The notes under the pieces: generated by a model
The model's database searches: none
Seen by the model: only the letters and a program-made list of their open reading frames with translations
What the model was told of the DNA's origin: nothing
Source: Rallus limicola
Taxonomy: Eukaryota > Chordata > Aves > Gruiformes > Rallidae
Assembly: GCA_022605955.1 (NCBI GenBank)
Contig: JAKCOZ010000262.1
Span: forward strand, 124,001-188,000
Length of the DNA stretch: 64,000 nucleotides
Direction: 5' to 3'
Program-made: the position numbers and the translations under genes
Shown: positions 10,527 through 21,475 of the stretch, in pieces
Layout: every line of letters begins with the position of its first letter
Numbering within the stretch: the stretch's first letter is position 1

Positions 10527-10978
10527 TGTTGCAGTTTGCATAGCAATGTGCTGGTAGAGAAGGGGAGTTGCAGAGCTGGCTCCTGCAAGCAGCTGCCAAA
10601 AGCTCTCTGCAGGGCCCAGACTGTAAACATCGGCTGATTCAAGGTCAGAGTTGCTGCTGACCAAGGTTGAGCCAGTCAGTCATGGTCACAGCGCCTCTGG
10701 GAATCACATTAAGGAGGGAAAAACACCCACAGGCAGCTGTATTTTGCCACCAGAGAAAGGAGTGAGAGGATGTAAGGAGCTGTGCAGACACCAAGGGCAG
10801 GCCCAAAGGAGGGAGGGGGAAGAATGAGGCCCTCCAGGTGCTGGAGAGAGATTCCCCTGCAGCCCCTGGAGAAGAGCATGGTGGAGCAGGTGTCCCCTCG
10901 CAGCCCATGGATAAGAATGTGGAGCAGAGATCCCATCTATGGCCTGTGGAGAGACTGACCCACACTGCAGCAGGTTTG
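10527..10978 (+). mobile_element. LTR-1 5' fragment
   Basis: Starts TGTTGCAGTTTGCATAGC and breaks off at CAGCAGGTTTGCC, where the ART upstream block begins. Mirrored at 57868-58319. Confidence 0.6.
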
Positions 10979-11463
10979 CCAGAGACCCCTGAAGACCACT
11001 AAGGATGTCGGGAGATGCCTCAATGATGGCATTGGTCATGCGCAGGACCACAGGATGAGGGGTGGGTGGGGTTAAGCTCAACAGTTCTTAGAATATGCTG
11101 ATTGTTTCTCAGAAGGAGCAATACTCACTAAAAGAGCCCTGACAACCAGCACCAAGCCGAATTCCCCACCTGACCTGAAGTCGAGTGGGACTGACGGGAC
11201 CCCGCAGCTCCACGGTGGTAGCTATTGCCCCTTTGCTGTCCTTTCTCCCCATCTTTCTCTCTCTTTCTTGCATCTCGGTGAATGTTGATGTAGCTGTTAA
11301 ACTCCTTCTTGTCCTTATGGCCTCTGACCTGGTTTGTGTCTTAATCTCACTCTGGGAAGAACAAGGAATCTCCCCCAGACCGGACCTTTCCGGGTCGGGA
11401 CACACCTGTGTCCACCAGCAGCGCAACAGGGACGTTCCCCCAGCCCAGAGCTGCTCCTGCCAG
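10979..11463 (+). promoter_or_regulatory. shared upstream block of ART units (copy C, 5'-truncated)
   Basis: The 3' two-thirds of the block described for copy B. Its 5' part is replaced by the LTR-1 fragment. This truncation is shared with copy G (57383-57867), so it predates the palindrome duplication. Confidence 0.4.
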
Positions 11464-12214
11464 ATCAGGCAGGGACCAGGCTGTCCCCAACCCTGCTGCC
11501 TGGATCCTGCTCTGCCTCCTGCCCTCTGAGCCCCTGCACAGTGCGGGGGGATGCAGGCAGGGTCTGACCCACCACAGATGCCCCTCGCCAGTGGCATCAA
11601 TGGCTCCATGCCACCTGTGCTACAACCTGCCCCGTCCTCAGTGTAATGACAGGGGGTTGGTGCAAGCCCTGGGCTCCAGGTCAGCATCAGGTCCTGCAGG
11701 CAAATGCAGAGCCCTGAGTGGGACAGCACCTGCACCCAGGTCAGAAGAAAGGCAGTTTATGCCATGGAGGTTTCCTGACTGGCTCCTGCAGCCAGGCTGC
11801 AGGGCAGGAGGGGTCAGTGGGCAAGCTGAGTGCTGGGGACTTGGGACGGTAAAAATAACCAGGGGGTGGGGACTAGATCTGAGCCTGAGCAATGCTGCCT
11901 GGGACTGCTCTAAAAGGGGTGTCTGTTTCTCCAGACAGACACCCATCTCTGGGCATGCTCTGAGGCAAGCAGTGGTGTTGGGGACTTGGCTGCTGCTGGG
12001 GTTGGGGCCTTGACTGGTGCTCAGGCTGAGGATGCAACTGGGGCTGCTTCCCCCCAGCCTGCCCCACTTCACAGCCCCCTTGCAGGCCCTGCTCCCCCGA
12101 CTTGACCCCACTCTTGTTTCTCCACTTCCCCATCTGCCTGCAGAGGAACCAGTTGCTTCCCTGCCCACAGCACAGCAGCAGCCGGGGGCTTCTCCCAGGG
12201 TGGCTCTGCCTGCC
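11464..12214 (+). other. upstream region of copy C lacking the usual 5' exon
   Basis: Matches the upstream regions of D and E up to about 11920. It then jumps to the segment just before the coding exon, so the noncoding exon and its GTATGG donor are deleted. The acceptor TGCCTGCAG before the coding exon is kept. Copy G has the same gap. Confidence 0.55.
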
Positions 12215-13422
12215 ATGGAGCATCTGGCGCTGGGCTTGGTGTGGCTGCTCGGGACTCTGGCCACTGTCAGCCCCATGGACAGGCAATCAAAGATTGTGGA
12301 GAAGGTACTGGACATGGCCCCCAACTCCTTTGATGACCAGTACCAGGGCTGCAGTTACCAGATGAAGGAGGAGCTGAAGGAGCTGAACCACACCGAGTTT
12401 GAAACCAACAGTATCTATGCTGAGGCCTGGAAAAGAGCAACTGCTGAATTGCAGGGCCGCAGGCTCCCAGCCTCAGCGCTGAAGCCGGAGCAGGCAATGG
12501 CCCTGGTGGCATACGCAGTAGAAAAACCGCCCGTGGAGAAGAAGTTCAATGAGGGTGTGCGTGAGGCCGGGCGTTCCCACAAGGAATACCTGGAACACTT
12601 CCACTTCAAGGCACTGCATTTCCTGCTGACCGAGGCCCTTCGTGCCCTGCGGCAGGCCCAGCCTCGCCGTTGCTACAATGTCTCCTCAGAGGATAAGGAC
12701 ATCATCTTCACTGCCCAGCGTGGGGAAATTGTCCGCTTTGGGAAGTTCACTTCCACCACCCTAAAGCAGGAGAGTGCTGAGGGGTTTGGCGATGGCACCT
12801 TCTTCTCAGTGAAGACCTGCTACGGTGTCCTCATCAAGGATATCCTTGATGACTTTTCAGGGGAGGGGCTCCTCATCCCACCCTTTGAGACCTTTGAGGT
12901 CACCAGTGTCACCCGTAAAGGAAACAGTGCCCGCATTGAGCTCCAGTCCAAGGGCGTGTACAGCAAGTACAACTGCGAGTATGTGAAAGGTGATGTCCTG
13001 GGGGATGGTCCCTCCCCGTCGCTGGTTTGCGGGGGACGGGGTTGCCCCATCCCAACGAGTCTGCCAGCAATGGGGCCCTTAGCGGCAAACAGGGTGCAGC
13101 GTGGCACAGCGTGGTGGGGCGCAGCGTGGCGCGGCACAGTGTGGTGCAGGGCTGGGGTGGCACAGGCCATTGCAGCAGCAGTTGTGCTCACGGTTGGTTT
13201 CTTTGGCAGAGAAGAGATGCAAGAACCAGCCGTGCGCCTTCAGTGCAGGTGAGCTGAGAGACCCCCCTGCAGCTGGGGAGGGCAGAGCCCATCCAGGCCC
13301 CCCGCCCCTCAGCTGACACTGACTGCACCTCTTTGGCATCCTCAAGTCAGAGTGTCAGATACAACCTCCTCTGGGGGTTCATCCTGGCAGCCACAGCCCT
13401 GGCAACTACTGTGGGAATCTGA
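12215..13422 (+). CDS. ART pseudoenzyme, copy C (catalytic residues lost, last acceptor mutated)
   Basis: Full-length ART fold with signal peptide, N-H-T sequon and four cysteines, but a rewritten active site. The YRGV of the active copies reads SSED (Arg to Ser158), STS reads STT, and the ExE before the conserved LIPPFE reads GEG (G216, G218). NAD-dependent arginine transfer is therefore not expected. Exons: 12215-12989, 13210-13248 (cysteine exon, intact) and 13346-13422 (GPI exon). The last acceptor has AA at 13344-13345 where the other copies have AG; using the AG one base later would shift the frame. Without splicing the frame runs to 13252 (345 aa), because the usual in-intron stop is also lost. 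Partner copy G carries the same active-site changes, so they are old and shared. Whether it is a maintained pseudoenzyme or a decaying gene is open. Confidence 0.75.
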
Positions 13423-13648
13423 GACAAGATGCCACCACTGCTGCAGCACCATGGCAATGGCAAGGGGTTGGGACAAGGATCCACCAGCTTCATGGAGGTA
13501 CCAGGATGGGACCGGGCAGGGGGAGGGCTGGGGGCATGGGGACAGCCATGCTGCTTATCCCTGCCATGGTGCCACCAGCCCTGGGATGCCCCTGCAGCAC
13601 CTGGATATCAGTGGAGCCCAGGTGAGACCTTCCCTTGTCTCCCAGAGG

Positions 13649-13654
13649 AATAAA
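13649..13654 (+). terminator. poly(A) signal of copy C
   Basis: AATAAA in the AATAAAGACTTGCTCC context shared by the cluster. Confidence 0.6.
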
Positions 13655-14830
13655 GACTTGCTCCAGACCAAGGAGTCTCTGTTGCTTTCCTGCAGCTCCG
13701 TGGGCTGGGAGTGGCTGGGGTGGGGGCTGATCCAGCCCACTCACGTCTCCAGCCCTCCCACAGCTACAGCATCCTGCAGAGCGGTGCCCACAGTGCAGCT
13801 CTGCTCAAGGGGTGCAGGGGTGTCTCCAATTGGGGTCTGTGCCCCTGCCTGCATATGGTTGCTTGCAGAATTTGGGGGTGGAAAGATGGAAGGGTGGTGT
13901 ATCACAGTCCCTGTCAGCGCAGAGGGAACAGGGAGGAGGTGGGCACCTGCCACCCAAACCACAGTGCCCAGGAGCAGCATCCTGCCAGGACAGGATGGGT
14001 TGGTGGCTCCCCCATTAGAAGCACACAGGGTTCCGCAGCACCATGCTGGGGGACAGCCCCAACCTCACCAGATGCAGAGGGGGACACAATGGGCCCTGTT
14101 CCATGGGGATCCCTGTGTCCCAGATTTCCCCACAGTCCTCTCTCTCTCCTCTGGCACAAGGTGCAGCCATGGGACCAGGCACCCCTGGGCCAGCAGCAGG
14201 GCTGCCCATGGCTCTCTGGCCCCAATCTGGGATCACAGGGGGTCAGGGACACATTCTGCCTTCTACAGGCACCAGAGCCACCTCCTTTCCCTCCCTCCTC
14301 ATCCCACTGCTGCCCTCTGCACCCACAGGCAGCCCTGTCCCCAGGACACAGGTGACTGCAGCTGACCCAGCCCCTGCTGTCAGGGTGTCAGATGCCAGAG
14401 GGGACACGGGATGGGGAGGGAAGTGCCTGTCCCTCCAGCAGCAGTTGGACAAGGGGACCACGTACTCCTTGAGCAGTGCTAGAAGGGTTCTGGGTGCCCA
14501 CAGCTGCTGCTCTCCCCCAGGCCAAAGCTCACAGAGCAAGCCAAAGGTCCTACTGGAGCCTGCCTGCCTGGCGAGTGCACCCACAGGAGCTGGAGACAAA
14601 AGGAGCGGAGCGGCAGATGCTGCAGAGCAGTGAGGTCACAGGCAGTCACAGCTGCTCCCTGGTGACAGCACAGGGGTGTCAGGGGCTGATGTCCTTTTCA
14701 GAGCGTCCGGGATCTCTTGAGGTGCCTTCCAACCCCTGCAATCCTGTGATTCTGGGATCTCCCAGAGGGCCAGAAAAGGTGCTGCTAAGTCTCCCCAGTT
14801 GACTCTGTGTTTGTCCAGTACAATACCAAG
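13655..14830 (+). other. 3' flank of copy C
   Basis: GC-rich flank shared by the ART units. It contains a short CR1 tail piece near 14700-14762. Several long frames on both strands are compositional. Some acceptor-like tracts (CTCACCCCACAG type in sister copies) are present, but no coding exon is recognised. Confidence 0.55.
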
Positions 14831-16615
14831 CACCCGTATGGTTTTTCCACTCACAAGTCTGGATATAACCTCGGCCATGGGGCCAACAAGCCTCGAAAGT
14901 CTCATTTCTGTTTGGCCAAAATCCCTCTAAATTCTCGCCATGCCTGGCTTCATTAACCCGTTGCCATATTTGGCTAGCAATTCAAACTCCTGTCCCTCAA
15001 AAAGAGGGGGGAGTTGGCTTCCCTCTACCCCCATAGATGGGGACAGAGCAAAGTACAGCTTAGAAGAAGCCAGGCATCCTCACTGTGGTTTCTTTCTTCC
15101 CCCGAAAATGAAAGAGAAACAATTTTGCTCCTCCGTGAGAAGAAGGAGAAAACAAAGCGATGAGGGGGGAGAAGCAGTGAGCCTACAACATTAAAGGAAA
15201 AACAAGGCAATTACTATAAAACGATGCAGGCAATTGATATCGTCAAGCAGATATTGAAGATTTTATCTGAAAAAAAATGAAAGAGAGCAAACTCGGTTCA
15301 TTTTAAGGAACTGAAAGTAGGTGGTGATTAAAAGGATGGCACAATCCACCTCGTGTTGATTCTGTGTCCCTTCCCATGGGCATCCTTCCCTTTCCAAGCA
15401 AATTTATTCATGGGAATTTCAAGTACCTGTGGAACGGTCCCAATGGTGGGTGATTTCACCAACACTGGTTGGCCAGGAAAATGAGAGGAGTTCAAGGGAT
15501 GGTCATGGACATGGAGATTTGGGATCAGGGTTGGAGCCTTTGGGCAGAATCCCGTGATTTTGGGGCATCCATTTATTCCCCATTGGTTATTCACAGGAGC
15601 AACTGCATCCTATAATCTTTCCAACCACCCTGATTTGTGGGGTTTTAGAAAACACTTGAGAAGTCCATTTGTTCTTCCCACTATTTCATTTGCTTGGGGA
15701 TAATGGGGTGTATGGAAAAACCATCCAATTCCTCCTCCTGTTACCCAGGCCTGACAGGAGAAAGAGTTCTAAATAATTAGAACTCCAGTATGAACTGGAG
15801 TCAAAAGCAGCCAAGGGGTCCTCCACAACTGGCATTGCCAATGCTTTCTTCTCAACTCCTTTGGCAGCAGAGTGCAGGCCACAGTTTGCTTTCACTTGGA
15901 GAAGCATCCAATAACTGTGGAACCGACTGCCCCAGGGGTGGAAACAGGGTTCCACAGTCTTTGCCTGCTTTGTAAACAGTGTTGTTTGTATGGAATATTA
16001 ATGTGGTTTAAGTGCACGAGAGTTTTATTTAGATCAGGGTATGGAGTTTAGGTGGAGAAAACATCCCTTGATGAGAGCTTGCTCGCTGGAAAAAGGCATT
16101 TTGTTGTAGGTGGTGTCAGGAAGTAAGATGGGTAACAACCAGGGGGGAGGAATATTGGAAAAGAGGGTTGTATTTTGGAAAGATATTTTACGGTCAGGAG
16201 GAAGAGAAGATTGAAAGACTCTGATCAAATATTGTAACCAATGGTGGCCTCTGTGTAAATTAGAAAATGGGGAGAAATGGCCTCTTAATGGGTCTTTGAA
16301 TTATAATACTATTTTACAGTTGATGCTGCTTTCAAGGAACAGAAATGGGGTGAGGCCTCCTGTGCAGTTCTTCACCCTTCGTAACCCTCTGGGATGGCAA
16401 AAAGATTGTCATTTTACACCCCCCATCCTGGTTGTAGCCTTAGAAAGAGAAAATAATACACAGAGGCAGGGAAAACTAAAAAAGGTGTTGTTCATCTTGT
16501 AGTCTGGGACAAAGGTGCACAAAATCAGGAAAGATGCATAAACCAGAGGACCCACCTGATCTGTATCGGCCACCCCCAAAAGCAGCCTCATAAGATCATT
16601 TAGAAAGTGAAAGGA
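14831..16615 (-). mobile_element. ERV mosaic including ERVL-like integrase remnant
   Basis: On the - strand, 15960-15337 encodes a degraded retroviral integrase end of ERVL type, with a QANE-IV-GRTNG-type segment at about 15665-15695. The position expected to be the catalytic Glu of the DDE triad is Gly (codon at 15676-15678). The rest (14831-15330 and 15960-16615) is AT-richer, mirrored in the right arm, and has no recognised gene. Not functional. Confidence 0.55.
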
Positions 16616-16620
16616 GATTC

Positions 16621-16713
16621 CCTCCCATCCCCATCCCCATCCTCATCCCTGTCCCCACCCCCATCCCCATCCCACTCCCCATTCCCATCCCCATCCCCGT
16701 CCCCATCCCCATT
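16621..16713 (+). repeat. (CCCCAT)n hexamer array
   Basis: About fifteen units of CCCCAT with single-base variants. The - strand is (ATGGGG)n, with many runs of three or four G. Mirrored as (GGGGAT)n at 52040-52132. Confidence 0.9.
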
Positions 16714-16948
16714 TCTAACCAAACAAGGATCAAGAAGGGACAAACTATGATACAGATGCCCTTAAGGGAGTCCGTGAAGACCAATGGAGGGACTGTTATG
16801 GTCAAAGTTTCATTTTCTTCTTTTGATTTAGAAACTTTAGAGCTTTTGGGATGACCAAGCACTTTCAATTTGTTATCAGACCACATTAACCTGGTTGGAG
16901 TGATGTACAGTTATTGTTAGACCATTTATCAGACCACTATCACAGTTT

Positions 16949-17675
16949 TGCATAACTGAGTGCTGGTAGAGATGGGGGAGCTGCAGAGCTGGCTCCTTCA
17001 AGAAGCAGCCAGAAGCTCTGTGCAGGCCCCAGAGAGTAAACAGCAAGGACAGAGTTGCATGTGTCCAAAGCCAAGACAAATGGTGATGGTCACAGTGCCT
17101 CTGGGAATCACATTGAGGAGAAAAAAAACCCACAGGCAGCTGTATTTTGCCAGCAGAGAAGAGAGTGAGAGGATGTAAGGAGCTGTGCAGACACCAAGGG
17201 CAGGCCCAAAGGAGGGAGGGGGAGGAATGAGGCCCTCCAGGTGCTGGAGACAGATTCCCTTGCAGCCTGTGGAGAAGAGCATGGTGGAGCGGGTGTCCCC
17301 TGGGTAAGGACGGGGAGCAGAGATCCCATCTATGGCCTGTGGAGAGACTGACCCACACTGCAGAAGGTTTTCCAGGGCACTTGTGACTCTGTGGGGGACC
17401 AGGCTGGAGCAGTCTGGGCCCAAAAGTAAGCACCCCATGGAAGGGAGCCCTGCTGAGGCCTGTGGTGCAGAGATGAGTCCCCGATAGAAAGGACTCATGT
17501 TGGAGAAGTTCGTGGAGGACTGTCTGCTGTGGGTGGGACCCAATGGTGCAATGGGGTACAGGGTGTGTGTGTGTGTGAAATGCACCCCCCAAAGATGAGA
17601 AGGAAGAAAACTTGGGAGGAATTGACTGCAAAGCCCCATTCCCCATTCCCTGCCCCTGTTCACACCCACACACTG
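16949..17675 (+). mobile_element. LTR-1 5' fragment
   Basis: Homologous to 1865-2600 of the first LTR-1 copy. It breaks off inside the element at a CACACCCACACACTG sequence and is joined to CR1. Mirrored at 51066-51805. Confidence 0.6.
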
Positions 17676-18175
17676 TTGTGGGTGTGTACTATAGGCCCCT
17701 GATCAAGAGGCGCAGGCTCATCGTGCATTCTATAAGCAGGTAGAAGTAGCCTCCAGATCCCAGGTGCTGGTCCTTATGGGGGACTTCAATTACCCAGATA
17801 TTTGCTGGGCAAGCTACAGGTCCAGTCATATGCAGTCCAGACAATTTCTGCAATGTGTAGAAGACAATTTCCTGCTACAGATGGTGCAGGAACCTACAAG
17901 GGGAAGGTGGGGACTGGACCTTGTTTTAACCAACAAGGATGGGCTCGTTAGGGAAGTGAAGGTTGGGGGCAGGTTAGGAGAAAGCGACCATGAAATGGTT
18001 GAGTTCAAAATCCTGAGTGGAAGAAGCAAGCCAAAAAGTAGGATAGCTACCCTGAATTTTGGAGGAGCTAACTTTGATCTCCTCTGCAATCTAATAGGGG
18101 CTATCCCGTGGGCTAGGCTGTTTGAAGGAATGGGAGCCTGTGAGACCTGGCTAGCATTCAAACAGTCTTATTAGG
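17676..18175 (+). mobile_element. CR1 LINE endonuclease-domain fragment
   Basis: Encodes a clean endonuclease stretch with GDFNYPDICW, LDLVLTNKDG and GESDHEMVEF, the APE-type motifs of CR1 ORF2. The frame is open for 136 codons and ends at a stop after 18172. It is cut on both sides. Mirrored at 50573-51065. Confidence 0.85.
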
Positions 18176-18560
18176 CTTTGTATACAGTCTTTGAACTGTT
18201 TCATTTGAGCAAAAGTTTTGTTTGTTTAAAGAGATTCTGAGATTACTTGCATTCAGGGGCTCATAATGCCAGAATAAGGCAAGCTGTGCTTCTGTTGCAG
18301 CATCAAAAGTACAGGTACTCTTTTTCCAAACAAAGATTTCTTATGCATCCTGCAAATGGGTTTGTAGACTGAATCCTTCCACACTGTTTCCATCATTTGA
18401 TACAAGACATTCATGCCTGGCACTGACTCCAGGAAACATCTAATTCTGAAACTGGCCAAACTGTCCATTTGCAAACATGAATTGTTTGTTCCAAAAAGCA
18501 AGGTTCTTGCTGCGTAGATTGGTGACTGCAAACCATTCCATTTATGGTTAACTCAGGCTT
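18176..18560. other. intergenic block shared with copies E and F
   Basis: No gene seen. Sequence from about 18360 recurs at 37490-37700 and, reversed, at 50181-50400, each time just outside the ART upstream block. Confidence 0.5.
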
Positions 18561-19311
18561 TGTGAAGGACTGTGTCCCTCAACGGATGTTTAAGGGAATA
18601 GGCCGAGACCCTGTTGGTGGTTGTTAGTACAAGTGGGTGTCTGTCTCAGCATAGCTTAGAACATCACATCATCTACCACTGCCGTAGCAATGGAGTATCA
18701 GGCAAACCACAAGAGGAATCATTTCCTGCCCTCCTGTGAACCTCTCTGTGTAGCAAAATCTGAGAACTTTAACCCAAGTCCCATGCATGTGCCCAGACCC
18801 AGGGTGGGAAACCAGAGAGGGGTCTGAAGACCCCTGAAGACCACTGAGGATGTTGGGAGACGCCCTAGTGATGGCATTGGGCATGCGCAGCACCACAAGA
18901 CAAGGGATGGGTGGGGTTAAGCTCAACAGTTCTTAGAATATGCTGATTGTTTCTCAGAAGGAGCAATACACCTCAATAAAAGAGCCCTGACAACCAGCAC
19001 CAAGCAGAATTCCCCACCTGGCCTGAAGTCGAGTGGGACTGACGGGACCCCGCAGCTCCACGGTGGTAGCTATTGCCCCTTTGCTGTCCTTTCTCCCCAT
19101 CTTTCTCTCTCTTTCTTGCATCTCGGTGAATGTTGATGTAGCTGTTAAACTCCTTCTTGTCCTTATGGCCTCTGACCTGGTTTGTGTCTTAATCTCACTC
19201 TGGGAAGAACAAGGAATCTCCCCCAGCCCGGACCTTTCCGGGTCGGGACACACCTGTGTCCACCAGCAGCGCAACAGGGACGTTCCCCCAGCCCAGATCT
19301 GCTCCTGCCAG
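18561..19311 (+). promoter_or_regulatory. shared upstream block of ART units (copy D)
   Basis: Full-length copy of the block. AATAAAAG at 18975-18982 could act as a TATA-like or poly(A)-like box. It is followed by the pyrimidine tract at about 19075-19120 and the GGACCTTTCCGGGTCGGG segment. Promoter activity is inferred only. Confidence 0.4.
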
Positions 19312-19789
19312 ATCAGGCAGGGACCAGGCTGTCCCCAACCCTGCTGCCTGGATCCTGCCCTGCCTCCTGCCCTCTGAGCCCCTGCACAGTGCGGGGGGAT
19401 GCAGGCAGGGTCTGACCTTCCATCAATGGCTCCGTGCCACCTGTGCCACAACCTGCCCCGTCCTCAGTGGCATGACAGGGGGTTGGTGCAAACCCTGGGC
19501 TCCAGGTCAGCATCAGGTCCTGCAGGCAAATGCAGAGCCCTGAGAGGGACAGCACCTGCACCCAGGTCAGAAGAAAGGCAGTTTATGCCATGCAGGTTTC
19601 CTGACTGGCTCCTGCAGCCAGGCTGCAGGGCAGGAGGGGTCAGTGGGCAAGCTGAGTGCTGGGGACTTGGGATGGTAAAAATAACCAGGGGGTGGGGACT
19701 AGATCTGAGCCTGAGCAATGCTGCCTGGGACTGCTCCAAAAAGGGTGTCTGGTTCTCCTCTTTCCTACCAGGAACAGGCAGGCACCGAG

Positions 19790-19845
19790 GGGCTGGGTGC
19801 CACAGGATCTGGGGAGCAGCACGTCCACACCACCACAGGACACAG
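19790..19845 (+). other. 5' untranslated exon of ART copy D
   Basis: Same block as at 1-61, ending CACAG|GTATGG with GT at 19846-19847. The acceptor TGCCTGCAG lies shortly before the coding exon. Confidence 0.45.
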
Positions 19846-20218
19846 GTATGGCTTCTCGCTGGCGTCCCCCCAGGGCTTTGCTTCTGGCAGGAGACACCAC
19901 AGACCCTCGGGCTGCCAGGGCCCTGGGGCCAGGCACTGGGGATACCCGCCTCTGGGCATGGTCTGAGGCAAGTAGGGGTGTTGGGGCCTTGGCTGGTGGC
20001 TGGGGTCAGGGTCTTGACTGGTGCTCTGGCTGGGGATGCAACTGGGGCTGCTTCCCCCCATCCTGCCCCACTTCACAGCCCCCTCGCAGGCCCTGCTCCC
20101 CCGAGTTGACCCCACTCTTGTTTCTCCACTTCCCCATCTGCCTGCAGAGGAACCAGTTGCTTCCCTGCCCACAGCACCGCAGCAGCCGGGGGCTTCTCCC
20201 AGGGTGTCTCTGCCTGCC

Positions 20219-21243
20219 ATGGAGCATCTGGCGCTGGGCTTGGTGTGGCTGCTCGGGACGCTGGCCTCTGGCAGCCCCAAGTGCCAGCGAGACCTCGACA
20301 TGCCGGCGCTGGACATGGCCCCCAACTCCTTTGACGACCGGTACCTGGGCTGCGCTCAGACGATGGAAGCAAAGCTGAAGGAGCTGAACCACACCGAGTT
20401 TAAAACCAATAAAATCTATGCTGAGGCCTGGAAAGAAGCAACCGCTGTGTTGCAGGGCCACATGGCCCAGCTGCCAGCGCTGCCGCCGCCGCAGGCGATC
20501 GCCCTGATGGCGTACACCTTAAACCACCCTGCCCTGTTCTGGTACTTCAACGCGGCTGTGCGTGAGGCCGGGAGCTCCCCTGAGCAATACCTGCACAGCT
20601 TCCACTTCAAGGTGATGCATTTCCTGCTGACCCAGGCCCTACGTGCCCTGAGGGAGGCCCAGCCTCAGCAGTGCTACCATGTCTACCGGGGGATCGAGAA
20701 GGTCTTCACCGCCCAGCCTGGGGATACTGTGCGCTTTGGGCAGTTCGCCTCCACCTCCCTAAACAAGAACTGTGCTGAGTGGTTCGGCAAGGGCACCATC
20801 TTCTCTGTGAAGACCTGCTACGGTGTCCCCATCTGGGACTTCTCCTACTACGCTCTGGAGAAAGAGGTCCTCATCCCGCCCTTCGAGACCTTTGAGGTCA
20901 CCGGTGTCACCCACCAAGGGAACAGTGCCCGCATTGAGCTCCAGTCCCAGGGTGTGCACAGCAACTACAACTGCGAGTATGTGAACAGTGATGGCTGGGG
21001 GGATACGGAAGTGTTGGCTTCTTTGCCAGAGAAACAATGCAAGAACCAGCCGTGCGACTTCAGTGCAGGTGAGCTGAGAGACCCCCCTGCAGCTGGGGAG
21101 GGCAGAGCCCATCCAGGCCCCCTGCCCCCTCAGGTGCCCCTGACTTGCTGTCTTTGGCATCCCCAGGCCACAGTGTCAGCCACGACCCCCTCTGGGGGTT
21201 CATCCTGGCAGCCACAGCCCTGGCAGCTGCTGTGGGAATCTGA
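20219..21243 (+). CDS. ecto-ADP-ribosyltransferase, copy D (catalytic and GPI-anchored)
   Basis: The only copy in the window with both a complete active site and a complete C-terminus. Signal peptide at residues 1-17; N-H-T sequon at 57; R157 in YRG (codon 20687-20689); S178-T-S180; E214-K-E216 before VLIPPFE. The intron before the cysteine exon has shrunk to 42 bases (20988-21029), too short for normal vertebrate splicing, and is a multiple of three without a stop. It probably reads through, joining the main exon and cysteine exon into one frame up to 21068. The donor GCAG|GTGAGC then joins the GPI exon 21167-21243 (acceptor CCCCAG), whose product ends in LWGFILAATALAAAVGI. Predicted length is 308 aa, close to known avian ARTs. 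Surface arginine mono-ADP-ribosyltransferase activity is expected. Without the last splice the frame stays open to 22192, which is not considered real. Confidence 0.85.
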
Positions 21244-21469
21244 GACAAGATGCCACCACTGCTGCAGCACCATGGCAATGGCAAGGGGTTGGGACAAGGA
21301 TCCACCAGCTTCATGGAGGTACCAGGATGGGACCGGGCAGCAGGAGGGCTGGGGGCATGGGGACAGCCATGCTGCTTATCCCTGCCATGGTGCCACCATT
21401 CCTGGGATGCCCCAGCAGCACCTGGACATCAGTGGAGCCCAGGTGAGACCTTCCCTTGTCTCCCAGAGG

Positions 21470-21475
21470 AATAAA
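21470..21475 (+). terminator. poly(A) signal of copy D
   Basis: AATAAA about 230 bases after the stop, in the shared AATAAAGACTTGCTCC context. Confidence 0.65.

Noticed and set aside
13352..14365. A 337-codon frame after copy C, mirrored near 54384-55397
   Set aside because: It covers the GPI exon in the wrong frame and the 3' flank. Its conservation between arms reflects recent duplication, and no domain is recognised.
16596..16886. Met-Gly-rich repetitive protein frame across the hexamer array
   Set aside because: It is a direct translation of the GGGGAT repeat, with no start context or partner exons.
17764..18174. A 136-codon conserved frame as a host gene
   Set aside because: GDFN, LTN and SDHEM words identify it as a CR1 endonuclease fragment. 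The pair in the other arm is explained by the palindrome.
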